Shown in pieces: positions 50,844 through 60,560 of a DNA stretch of 64,000 nucleotides. The notes under the pieces were generated by a model. The model ran no database searches. It worked only from the letters and a program-made list of their open reading frames with translations, and had not been told where the DNA came from. The stretch's first letter is position 1. Every line of letters begins with the position of its first letter. The translations under genes were made by a program, and so were the position numbers. Location of the stretch: positions 33,061 to 97,060 of the forward strand of contig CAJJBX010000004.1 of the NCBI GenBank assembly GCA_905182555.1, written 5' to 3'. The stretch is from an uncultured Ilumatobacter sp. (lineage in GTDB: Bacteria > Actinomycetota > Acidimicrobiia > Acidimicrobiales > Ilumatobacteraceae).

Positions 50844-52289
50844 ATGTATTGCCCATTGTGTGGCCGAACGGTCGAGGAGAACCAGAAGTTCTGTGCCGAG
50901 TGTGGGCATTCGCTGGCTGGCGTCACCGACCTGACCGAGGCGCTTCCAGTCACCTCGTCGCGAGCTGACCCGACCAATGTCGTATCCGAGCCGAACGACG
51001 GCCAGCCTGGAGTGACTCTCGACCAACTCGCACCGCTCCCGGATGACGAACTGCCGGGCGACGAATTGCCGGACATCGCTGCGCTGCCAACGCAGGAAAT
51101 CTCGGCGCGGCCACCGATCCCCGACCCGGACTGGGAAACACCAACGGGTGATGTCCCGCTCACGCCGCCGGCATTGGACCTTGCTCCCTTGCTCACGACT
51201 GGCGAGGTTCCAACGGTGATCACTGCCGCCGAACCGCGAGTCGATGTGTTGGCGACGACCCAGATCTCAGCCCAACGCGATGCCGCTGACACCGCGGCTG
51301 CTCTGGGTGACATCGCGGACGAAGTGCCGGAATTGTTCGACGATCCGGACAACCTGTACGAGTACCCGCCGGGCCGCGATCCGTTCAAGGTCAAGCTCGT
51401 CTTCATTCTGGCGTTCTTCGGTGCCATCGCCGTGTCGATGGCTGCGGTTGCCGACATCATCGATATTCGTACCTCGGCGCCGGTCGACGGCATCGCGACA
51501 GGCGTGCGCACGCTCGACACGCTCGGCACCAACCTCGCTGTGGCCGGCTTCGTCGGTGCCACGGTGATCGTGCTTGGTGGCCTTCTGGCATGCTTCGGCT
51601 TCCGCTGGGGTGCAGGGCTCGTTGGTGGTGCAGGGCTCGCATTGGCCGGTTGGGCCACGATGGTTCTTGGCCTCGCCGAGCAACGTATTGCATCAGCCGA
51701 GTCGATGACGCGCCAGACCACCGACATCGCGTTCACGCTCAGGGTGACTCGCGATCTTGGCTTTTGGTTAATCGTTGCGGTGGCGGTGATCGGCCTTGTC
51801 GTGTTCGTCGCGTCGCTGCGTTCGTTCGGCACTGGCGGCAAACCGGCGTTGAACCCTTGGATCGCTGCGCTCGGTGCGGTTGCGGGCGTGGTCCTTGTCG
51901 CAGGGCCGCTGCTGCCCGAGGGCACTGCCACATTCGCGAACAACTACAGCTCGGCAGCAACCGTGACCGACGTCCCGACCGTTTACTTTGCTGGTCGGCT
52001 TATCCAGCTGGCGCTGATCGGCGGGGCCATCGTGTTCGGCCTGCTGATCGTGCGTGCGTACGGCCTTGGACTCGCCGCCGGCGGCGTGAGCGTGGCGTTC
52101 TGGATGTGGGTCAGTTCGCAGCTCGGCATGGGCACAAATCCGCTTGGCGTTGCTGCCGGGAACTTTGGTGCCAGCAACTCAACGCCTCATGCAGTTACCA
52201 CGGCTGGCATGACCCTCACGCTCGTCATGTTGGCCGTCAGTGCGATACTCGCAACCGTGAGCCACCAACGCCAGATGCGTCGCTACTGA
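50844..52289 (+). CDS. Zinc-ribbon multi-TM protein
   Basis: MYCPLCGRTVEENQKFCAECGHSL then repeated TM segments. Confidence 0.75.
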   Translation: MYCPLCGRTVEENQKFCAECGHSLAGVTDLTEALPVTSSRADPTNVVSEPNDGQPGVTLDQLAPLPDDELPGDELPDIAALPTQEISARPPIPDPDWETPTGDVPLTPPALDLAPLLTTGEVPTVITAAEPRVDVLATTQISAQRDAADTAAALGDIADEVPELFDDPDNLYEYPPGRDPFKVKLVFILAFFGAIAVSMAAVADIIDIRTSAPVDGIATGVRTLDTLGTNLAVAGFVGATVIVLGGLLACFGFRWGAGLVGGAGLALAGWATMVLGLAEQRIASAESMTRQTTDIAFTLRVTRDLGFWLIVAVAVIGLVVFVASLRSFGTGGKPALNPWIAALGAVAGVVLVAGPLLPEGTATFANNYSSAATVTDVPTVYFAGRLIQLALIGGAIVFGLLIVRAYGLGLAAGGVSVAFWMWVSSQLGMGTNPLGVAAGNFGASNSTPHAVTTAGMTLTLVMLAVSAILATVSHQRQMRRY

Positions 52290-52331
52290 CGTCACATGAC
52301 GTCGAGTGACGTCACATGACGTCGAGTGACG
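52288..52331 (+). repeat. Two tandem 20-bp units TGACGTCACATGACGTCGAG starting at the stop codon
   Basis: Read directly. Confidence 0.95.
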
Positions 52332-52411
52332 GTGCGAACGTTGCGGCCTGCACACTCGGCCGTCAGGCTGACTGACTGGGCGTTTCGGTGCCGAGGGCTA
52401 AGTTGCCGGGC

Positions 52412-53314
52412 ATGTCAGACCTCCTGCGGCAACAACCGGTGGGGCCCGCAGCCCTGCGACAACTCCTCAAGACCGCGCGAGAGCAACGGGCGCCACTCGT
52501 TGCTCCCGGCTGCTCCGACGCACTCGGTGCCCGCCTTATCGAGCAGGCGGGTTTCGAGGCGGCGTACATGACTGGCTTCGGGACCACTGCGTCTCTGCTG
52601 GGTCGCCCCGATGTTGGGCTGCTGGGCATGAGCGAGATGGTTGACAACGCTCGACGCATCACCGCCGCCGTCGATCTTCCGGTGATTGCTGATGCCGACA
52701 CCGGTTATGGGAATCAGATCAACGTGGTGCGCTGCGTGCAGGACTATGAGCGGGCCAGCGTCGCTGCCATTCACATCGAAGACCAGATCCTGCCAAAGAA
52801 GTGCGGGCACATGGATAACAAGCAAGTTGTTGATGCCAGCGTGATGGTTGGCAAGATCCGCGCGGCCGTTGCCAGTCGCCAAGACGACGACTTCATGGTG
52901 ATTGCGCGGACTGACGCTCGCGCCCCGCATGGCATGGACGAAGCGCTGCGGCGCGCCACGGCGTACGCGGAGGCGGGCGCTGACATGTTGTTTGTCGAGG
53001 CCTTGCAGGACGTTGAAGAAATCGAGCGGGTCGCGACCGAGTTTGCTGGTATTCCGTTGTTGTTCAACTGGGTCGAGGGCGGCAAGACGCCGCCGTTGAC
53101 CTACGACGAGGTCGCAGCGCTCGGCTTTGCGATGATCATCATGCCGATCGGGATGCTCCTTGCAGCGACTGGCGCGATGCAGAACTTCCTGACCAAACTC
53201 AAGGCCGCTGGGACGCCTGCTCCGTTCGCCGATGAGCTGATGCCGTTCGACGATTTCACCGACCTCATTGGACTTCGCGAGATCGGTGCCCTCGAAAAGC
53301 GCTTCTCCGTCTGA
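52412..53314 (+). CDS. Isocitrate lyase/PEP mutase family (methylisocitrate lyase-like)
   Basis: VIADADTGYGN, IHIEDQILPKKCGHMDNKQVV. Confidence 0.9.
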   Translation: MSDLLRQQPVGPAALRQLLKTAREQRAPLVAPGCSDALGARLIEQAGFEAAYMTGFGTTASLLGRPDVGLLGMSEMVDNARRITAAVDLPVIADADTGYGNQINVVRCVQDYERASVAAIHIEDQILPKKCGHMDNKQVVDASVMVGKIRAAVASRQDDDFMVIARTDARAPHGMDEALRRATAYAEAGADMLFVEALQDVEEIERVATEFAGIPLLFNWVEGGKTPPLTYDEVAALGFAMIIMPIGMLLAATGAMQNFLTKLKAAGTPAPFADELMPFDDFTDLIGLREIGALEKRFSV

Positions 53315-53368
53315 CATCGCACCCTCAGCGCGCACCGTGTTCCAGGTGACCGGTGTAGCGTCACCCGA

Positions 53369-54121
53369 ATGAGGATGGTTGAATCCGAGGAACACGAGAG
53401 TATTCGCCTCGGTCCAATTCCAAATCACGTGTCGTGCATCATGGATGGCAACGGGCGTTGGGCTCAGATGCGCCAACTCGATCGGTCCAAGGGCCATGCT
53501 GCGGCCGAGGATTCGGTCGATGCTGCAGTTGATGCGTGTCTCGAACTTGGTGTGAAGTGGTTGTCGGTCTACGCGTTCTCCACCGAAAACTGGGGGCGCC
53601 CCGCTCCTGAAGTTCAGTTCTTGATGAGCCTGCAGGAATGGCTGTTGCGCGAAGAGAAACGGAACCGCTTCCGCGACCTTGGTGTCCGGATGCGCTTTGT
53701 CGGCGACCTTGACGACCCTCGTGTGCCGCCAGCTTGTCGCGACTGGCTCCGCGAGTGCGAGGCAATGACCGCGCACAACACCGAACTCGAGTTCGCGATC
53801 GCGTTCAACTACGGGGGGCGTGCCGAGCTGCTACGGGCCATGACGCTGGCCGCTGCGAGTGAGACGGACGTCTCTCAGCTGAGTGAGGACGATTTCCGGA
53901 AGTACTTGTACTGTCCGGAAATGCCGGACATTGACCTGTTGGTCAGGACGTCGTCCGAGCAACGATTGTCGAACTATTTCCCGTGGCACACCGCCTATTC
54001 GGAGTTCGTGTACACCGACACGCTGTGGCCCGATTTCTTGGGCGGGCACTTCTACAGCGCTGTTGCCGAATACCAGACTCGCAAGCGCCGTAAGGGCGGA
54101 AAGGCTGTCACCGAATCATGA
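53369..54121 (+). CDS. uppS: Isoprenyl transferase / undecaprenyl diphosphate synthase
   Basis: CIMDGNGRWAQ, YAFSTENWGRP, DLLVRTSSEQRLSNYFPWHTAYSEF. Confidence 0.93.
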   Translation: MRMVESEEHESIRLGPIPNHVSCIMDGNGRWAQMRQLDRSKGHAAAEDSVDAAVDACLELGVKWLSVYAFSTENWGRPAPEVQFLMSLQEWLLREEKRNRFRDLGVRMRFVGDLDDPRVPPACRDWLRECEAMTAHNTELEFAIAFNYGGRAELLRAMTLAAASETDVSQLSEDDFRKYLYCPEMPDIDLLVRTSSEQRLSNYFPWHTAYSEFVYTDTLWPDFLGGHFYSAVAEYQTRKRRKGGKAVTES

Positions 54122-55141
54122 AGGCTCGAGACTTCGCTGAACTTCTGGGGCTCGAATCGCTGCCCGAGGCGCTCGATGCCGTTGCTGAACAGTTGATCGG
54201 CACCATCGACGGCTCCGCCGAGCTCGCGCAGCCCGCCATTCGGATGCTCGAAGGCGGCGGTAAGCGCCTTCGTCCGCTGTTGACCATTGCGAGTGCCGTT
54301 GCCGCGCACCCCGAGTGCTCGGTTTCACCGCTCGACGAACGCGTTCGGGCCGGTGCCGCATCGGTCGAATTGGTCCACGTTGGTTCGCTACGCGCTCGAC
54401 ATCATCGACGCAGCCGACACCCGCCGTGGTGTCGAGACCGTCAATTCGCGGGAAGGCGCCAACCAGGCCGTTCTCGTCGGAGACTTCCTGCTGGCGCGTG
54501 CCGGCATCGAGGCCGCGCGTGTTTCCAAAGAAGTTGCGTTCAGCCTGGCAGTCACCATTTCGGACCTCTGCGATGGCCAAAGCCTCGAGGGTGCGCACGA
54601 ATTCAACGTCGACCGGACCACCGATCAGGCACTCGCCTCGATTGCCGGCAAGACCGGTGCGCTGCTGCGTGCGAGCTGCCATATCGGTGCGCTGTGCGTT
54701 GGCGAACTTGAGCGGGCTGATGCGCTTGCCGAGTACGGCATGCAGTTCGGTATGGCGTTCCAGTTGGTCGACGATCTGCTCGACCTCGTCTCCACCGACG
54801 CGCTGATGGGTAAGCCGGTGAACAACGATGCCAAGTCGGGCGTGTACACGTACCCCGTGCTTGTCGCTCTTGCCGAAGATGCTGACCCGGATGCGTTCAG
54901 GGCGTTGATGCTCGGCGCGAAAGACAGCCAGCAAGCTGCTGATGAGTTGAAGGCCCGAGTGCTCGCTTCGGGCGCCGTGACCGAAACGCTCAATCGGATT
55001 GGCGAGTACAACAAGCTGGCCAGCGCCTGCCTGTCAGATCTTCCAGACTGCCCCACCCGCACCGGGTTGATGGAACTGCCTGAGCGTTATCTCAACGGAA
55101 TTCTCACCGAGAAGTCCGACCCCGCACACCGCACCTGGTAG
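54118..55141 (+). pseudogene. Polyprenyl (geranylgeranyl-type) diphosphate synthase, frameshifted near 54383
   Basis: GGGKRLRPLLTIAS in frame 1; ALDIIDAADTRRGVETVN...FQLVDDLLDL in frame 2. Confidence 0.8.
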
Positions 55142-55529
55142 CGGGCTCGGGCGGACGGCCCGGCACGACGGCCGAGTTGTCCGGTGCGGGCGAGCTCGAT
55201 TTCGATTTCGACACGACGCTTCGCGAACAGTCAGGTCGGCGCGAGAGTGGTGGCTGTGATTATGGGGTGGCGTCGACGGTGCCCAGGGCGTGCGACTTCG
55301 CCGGAAGTGTGCGATCGCAATCCCGCGGTCAGGTCTGTGAGGGCTGCCCCGGAAACGCGTTCGTTCTCAGCGATCCTGTCCGGAAACGCTGACTCGTCGA
55401 TCACCGACATGTTCAGCGTGAACCGGCCAAAGTTTGGAGGTCCGTGCGGTATCGATCCGTTGCATAACCGCTGGTCTGCTTCGACCAAGAGCGTGTGCAG
55501 GTGAGGCTCGGTCTATTGTGCCGGTCGTG

Positions 55530-56383
55530 AAGATTCGCAACGGCTCGATCGAACTCAACGTGACCGACGACGGCCCGCCGTCCGCGCCACCGATCCTGCT
55601 AATGCACGGCATTACTTCCTATAGCGGAACCTGGAACTGGCTCGTGCCGGACCTGACCGAGCGCTTTCGCGTGCTCGGGCTGGACTTCCGAGGTCACGGC
55701 AACTCTGACCGGGCTGGCGACCAGTATTCCTCATCGGGCTACGTCAGCGATGCCCTCGCGGTACTCGAACAGGTCGCCGGACAGCCTGCAATCGTGATTG
55801 GACACTCCCTCGGCGGCGTCACAACCGCCGCGCTCGCACAGCGTCACCCCGATTTGCTCCGGGCAGCCATCATGGAAAAGCGCAGCCAGCGCCTCGGCGG
55901 CAGCGGCAAACCGAGGCGAGGGCGAGCGCGGCTGCTGCGATAGCACTGCGCGAGTCGGTCCCCCAACTCCAAGCCTCGGGGATCACCGTCGACGCGCTCG
56001 CCGGCATCCTTGCTGGCGCACCTTCGGCATCGGGAGGCACATTCGGTGACAGCCTTCACTCCGATGGAATCGAGCAGATGGCCGAATCGATGCTGCGCCT
56101 CGATGCGTCTGTGCTTGACCCGGTGCTCACCGGCGACATCGAAGCGTTTCTCGATCCCGCACTGCCTTTCGCTGTGCCGTCGCTCGTCGTATGTGCGGAT
56201 CCGGTGAAGCCCGATGCGGTCGCCTCGCCTGAGTCGGCACACACATTCGCCGACATCTCGCCGGCGACCGAGGTGTTCGTGATCGAGGGAGCGGGCCACC
56301 TCATCCACGACGAACTGGCATCGCGCGACACATTCCGCAATGCGGCACTCGATTTCCTCGACCGCCACGGCTTGATGTCGTAG
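55530..56383 (+). pseudogene. Alpha/beta hydrolase, frameshifted at about 55.88-55.93 kb
   Basis: LLMHGITSYSGTWNWL, GHSLGGVTTAAL, then EGAGHLIHDE in another frame. Confidence 0.75.
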
Positions 56384-56594
56384 TCAGCTCGTCGTCGGCG
56401 CCAACCAGGCCGTTCGCGAGCGGGGCCAGCGGGCGGAGCGAGGCGTGATCATCGAGCAGCCAAGTTGGGGTTGGAGGCGTTCGACTTCGCTGGTTCTACG
56501 GCGCGACTCGCCGTGTTTCGGGCCGCGATTTTCGGGCTGGTTGGTCAGTGACTCTAGATTTCGTCAGGGTCGACCGCGACGAGGTGGGCGGGGA

Positions 56595-57617
56595 TCAGCT
56601 GACGGATTTGGAGAGCTTGTCGATCACCCACTGGCCCGACGAGACGGGTTCGTGGCGTGGTGGATCGTCGATGCTTGTGCAGCTGGGGATGCACACAATC
56701 TCAGCGTCATAGTTGGGCTGGTGGAAGAACGCGACTGACATCCGTGATGTGCGACCGAGTTCGGGTTCGGGGTTGACCACGCGATGCATGGTCGACACCC
56801 ACCGATCGTTAGTCCAGGCTGCCATGAGATCACCGAGGTTGACGACGAACGAGCCCGGGATGTGCGGCACGTCGGCCCAAGTCCCATCGGACAATTCGAC
56901 CTGCAGGCCGCCAGGATTGTTGTCTTGGTATAGCACCGTGAGGGATCCGTAGTCGGTGTGCGCGCCACGACGGATCTGGCCTGTTGCGGGCGGCTGGTTC
57001 TGTGCCGGGTAGTGGTTGACGACGAGGTTCGAGATGTGTTGGTCGATCTTGTCGACGAACCAGTCCTCTTCGAGTCCGAGCGAGATGGCCATCAACGACA
57101 TGAGGTGGTTCGAGAGCGCTTCCATGTCGGCGTAGTACGCGGTCCAAGCATCGCGGAACCCGTCGATCTCGGGCCAGATGTTGGGAGCGAAGAACCCCTC
57201 TCTGCCCGGTCCGACACCGGCAGCTTCGGCTGCGCCTGGGTCGTCGAAACGGTTGACGGCAAACACCTCGCACAGGTCCGGCGGAGTCTCGACGTCCAAG
57301 CTGCCAGCGAGCGCCGAGGTCTGGATCGGGAAGAACCCTCTGAACACGTAGGGGCTCGGTGGGAGCCATTTCATCTTTTCGTCGTCATCGGACTCAAAGA
57401 ACTCGCGTGCGGCGCCGGTGAGTGAGTCGAGGGTCGCCGGCTCGACGCCATGTCCGGTGATGACGAGAAACCCGATGGACTCACACGCAGCACCGAGTTG
57501 GGCGGCGAGCGCAGCGCGTCGCTCGGCATCGTCGCTTCTCGCAGCGGAGATGTCGAGAACGGGGATGTCGCCTCGCTTGATGGCATCGATGCCGGTGGTG
57601 CCTGAGTTGATGGTCAT
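56595..57617 (-). CDS. 2-oxoglutarate/Fe(II)-dependent oxygenase (isopenicillin N synthase-like)
   Basis: HTDYGSLTVLYQD, HRVVNPEPELGRTSRMSVAFF. Confidence 0.92.
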   Translation of the reverse strand: MTINSGTTGIDAIKRGDIPVLDISAARSDDAERRAALAAQLGAACESIGFLVITGHGVEPATLDSLTGAAREFFESDDDEKMKWLPPSPYVFRGFFPIQTSALAGSLDVETPPDLCEVFAVNRFDDPGAAEAAGVGPGREGFFAPNIWPEIDGFRDAWTAYYADMEALSNHLMSLMAISLGLEEDWFVDKIDQHISNLVVNHYPAQNQPPATGQIRRGAHTDYGSLTVLYQDNNPGGLQVELSDGTWADVPHIPGSFVVNLGDLMAAWTNDRWVSTMHRVVNPEPELGRTSRMSVAFFHQPNYDAEIVCIPSCTSIDDPPRHEPVSSGQWVIDKLSKSVS

Positions 57618-58027
57618 GTGGTGCTCCCAGGGGGTGAGGTGAACGTGTTGAGTCGGAATGCGTTGCCATCGGGGTCGCGATGGATCACCTGCAGCGAGCC
57701 GTACGGCGTGTTGAACGGCGTGCGAACCACCGGCACACCGCGAGCCACGAGTTGCTCGTGGAGCAGAAGGAGCTCCTCGGCGTTACCGGGGTCGAAGGCC
57801 AGCACAGAACCACAGCGCGCTGCGTCGTTGGCGCCGAGGCCGAGCTCGCCAAGTCCGGCCGGTGTGTGGAGTGCGAGCACCACGCCTGGGGACGCCTGCA
57901 GGGCACGGAACCCGTCGTGGCTCCAGGCCGACAGCTCGGTCATACCGAGCGCCTCGACGTAAAAATCCCTGAGCTCGTCGAGACCTTCGGTGACGATGCT
58001 CACGTAGCTCAGCTGCACAGTGTTCAA
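57614..58027 (-). CDS. VOC family protein
   Basis: LDELRDFYVEALGM, HRDPDGNAFRLNTF; overlaps the oxygenase. Confidence 0.85.
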   Translation of the reverse strand: MNTVQLSYVSIVTEGLDELRDFYVEALGMTELSAWSHDGFRALQASPGVVLALHTPAGLGELGLGANDAARCGSVLAFDPGNAEELLLLHEQLVARGVPVVRTPFNTPYGSLQVIHRDPDGNAFRLNTFTSPPGSTT

Positions 58028-58095
58028 CTGTACTTAACACCGAGTGTCGTTGTCAATGCCCGCTTTCTCATGACTTTGATCGCATCCCAGAGCGA

Positions 58096-58668
58096 TCAGC
58101 TGCCGGCGGTGGTGACGATGACGAGCCGGACGTCTCCACTCAGTCGCCGAGTGCTGTGCGGCACACCGCCCGAATAACTCAACGAGTCGCCCGGTCCGAG
58201 CTGGAAGAGTTCGTCACCGAAACGAACCTCGACACGACCGCTGACCACGTACAGCAACTCGTCACCTGGGTGCTTGTAGGGCTCCCCGAACTCTGGTGGC
58301 GCGCCGGTGATCTCGAGGGCATGGAAGACAGATGCGCCACCGACGAGGCTGCGGACGAGCCCGTCGGCCGGATCGTCGCTCTGACTGATCACCCGAGCCT
58401 GGGCCGCACGCGAGACAACCGCTCCGTCGCCGCGCACGGCGGCGGAGGGTGCAGAGGCGTCGGCCAGCAACGCCTGGGCCGTGGTCCCGAGCGCAGCAGC
58501 AATACGGTGCAGGGTTTCGATTCGTGGTCGGGCCTTGTCGTTTTCCACCTGGCTGAGGAACGACGCCGATACTTCCGCCGTGCTCGCCACCGATCGCAGC
58601 GATTGGCCAAGCACGACGCGCCGAGCGCGCAGCGCTGATCCCAGACTTGAGGCAACTTCCACGGCCAC
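58096..58668 (-). CDS. XRE family regulator with C-terminal cupin
   Basis: LRSVASTAEVSASFLSQVENDKARPRIETLHRIA; HPGDELLYVVSGRVEVRFGD. Confidence 0.9.
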   Translation of the reverse strand: MAVEVASSLGSALRARRVVLGQSLRSVASTAEVSASFLSQVENDKARPRIETLHRIAAALGTTAQALLADASAPSAAVRGDGAVVSRAAQARVISQSDDPADGLVRSLVGGASVFHALEITGAPPEFGEPYKHPGDELLYVVSGRVEVRFGDELFQLGPGDSLSYSGGVPHSTRRLSGDVRLVIVTTAGS

Positions 58669-59041
58669 ATGATGCCGTGTCGAGTGGCGCGCCGGGTGCA
58701 CCCGGCCGCGCGGTGCCTTCCGTGCAAGGCCGCGATGTGAAAGTGGAGATCCCCGCTTCTTGGGATATCTCCCAATCAGCGGTCGCTCGCACGCCTGGCC
58801 CGCACAGGATTCGAGGTCGACCGTTGTCCGATGAGCGCAGCACTTCAGCCCACCCAAAGAGCGCCCGATACTCACCACGCCGCGACGAATACGAAACGCC
58901 AAGGCGCTCACCGACCAACTCTGAACTGATCGTCGGGGGAACGGAGAAGCCGCCCGCAGAGCAGCCAATCACGACGACAACTGCCGGTACCGCTACCCCT
59001 TAGGCGTGGCACCCGCCGATGAGGTCTGATATGTGTACCTA

Positions 59042-59857
59042 ATGGCAAATGACACCGCTCACGACGAGCACTACGGGCGAGTCGACGATCCCGCCGGGGC
59101 GATCCTGAGCGCGCTCGGCGACCCAGCGACGCTGACCATCGACGATCTTGCACCAGCTGACGAGTTCCATTTAGGCGGCGCAGCAGCAACGTCGGCGATC
59201 ATCGACGCTTTGAAAGTCAATGCAAGCGATCGAGTACTCGACATCGGTAGCGGCCTCGGAGGGCCAGCGCGCCGGATTGCAGCGACGACAGGCGCGCATG
59301 TCACCGGGGTCGATCTCACACCGTCATTCGTAGCCGCCGCTACAGCTCTGTCTGGCCGGCTCGCGATGAGTCACAACACCGAATTCATCCAGGGCGACGT
59401 CACCCAACTTGATCGCTGGGGCCCGGGCGTCGGTCCCTTCAACGCTGCAACGCTCATTCACGTTGGGATGAACATCCCTGACAAGAAAGCGTTCTTTAGC
59501 GGGGTCCACGGGCTGCTTGCGCCCGGAGGTCGCTTCGTCGTGTTCGACATAATGTTGACCGGCGATCCCACTGAGATCGCCTACCCGATGCCGTTTGCGT
59601 CCAGGCTTGACAATTCATTTCTTGAGTCGCCGTCCAGTTACGTCGATGCGTTAACAGGTGCCGGTTTCCACGTGAACGAGCCAGTCGACCAGACACCCCT
59701 TGCGCGTGACGCTGCGGCGTCGACTCGCGCTGCGAGCCCACCGCCGGTGTCGCTAGCGACGGTGATGGGACCTGGCTTCGCAACGATGTTCGCCAAGGTC
59801 GGCGCAGCGTTGAGTGCAGGACTGATCGCACCAGTGCAGATCGTCGCGACCCGCTGA
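59042..59857 (+). CDS. SAM-dependent methyltransferase
   Basis: RVLDIGSGLGGPARRIAATTGAHVTGVDLTPSFV. Confidence 0.88.
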   Translation: MANDTAHDEHYGRVDDPAGAILSALGDPATLTIDDLAPADEFHLGGAAATSAIIDALKVNASDRVLDIGSGLGGPARRIAATTGAHVTGVDLTPSFVAAATALSGRLAMSHNTEFIQGDVTQLDRWGPGVGPFNAATLIHVGMNIPDKKAFFSGVHGLLAPGGRFVVFDIMLTGDPTEIAYPMPFASRLDNSFLESPSSYVDALTGAGFHVNEPVDQTPLARDAAASTRAASPPPVSLATVMGPGFATMFAKVGAALSAGLIAPVQIVATR

Positions 59858-59933
59858 ACGAGTTCGCGGCCGACCACACGTTCCGGGACGGGTTGAGCTT
59901 CAGCAGCCAGGCTCTTCTTGTCTGTTCGACCTT

Positions 59934-60287
59934 GTCTCCACCGACGCGCTGATGGGTAAGCCGGTGAACAACGATGCCAAGTCGGGCGTGTACACGTACC
60001 CCGTGCTTGTCGCTCTTGCCGAAGATGCTGACCCGGATGCGTTCAGGGCGTTGATGCTCGGCGCGAAAGACAGCCAGCAAGCTGCTGATGAGTTGAAGGC
60101 CCGAGTGCTCGCTTCGGGCGCCGTGACCGAAACGCTCAATCGGATTGGCGAGTACAACAAGCTGGCCAGCGCCTGCCTGTCAGATCTTCCAGACTGCCCC
60201 ACCCGCACCGGGTTGATGGAACTGCCTGAGCGTTATCTCAACGGAATTCTCACCGAGAAGTCCGACCCCGCGCACCGCACCTGGTAG
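59934..60287 (+). repeat. Partial second copy of the polyprenyl synthase 3' end (matches 54788-55141, 353/354 identical)
   Basis: Compared base by base, constant offset 5146, one mismatch at 55126/60272. Confidence 0.97.
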
Positions 60288-60419
60288 CTGGCTCGGGGCG
60301 GGCGGAGTGCCCGGCACGGCGGCCAGGCGGCCGGATTGTGCGGTGGCAACCGCTGACGCGAGAGAACCGCGTGTAGTTCAAGCGCGTGTGCTGTTGAAGG
60401 AGCACCTCGCCAGGGTCTC

Positions 60420-60560
60420 CTACGCGTTCTTGACGATCGCGATCAGCTCGAGGGCCTCTTGGCAGCCGGCGTGTTCCGCGCTGTGCTGACTCTCGCGGCA
60501 GGGCTTACACATCTTGCGCTGGAGGTATTCGATGAGACGTTCTCGCTGATCGGGAGTCAT
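60420..60560 (-). CDS. 46-aa Cys-rich small protein overlapping the helicase stop
   Basis: MTPDQRERLIEYLQRKMCKPCRESQHSAEHAGCQEALELIAIVKNA*; ATGA overlap. Confidence 0.45.
   Translation of the reverse strand: MTPDQRERLIEYLQRKMCKPCRESQHSAEHAGCQEALELIAIVKNA

Noticed and set aside
52415-53776. 453-aa minus-strand ORF
   Set aside because: Antisense to the PEP mutase and uppS genes.
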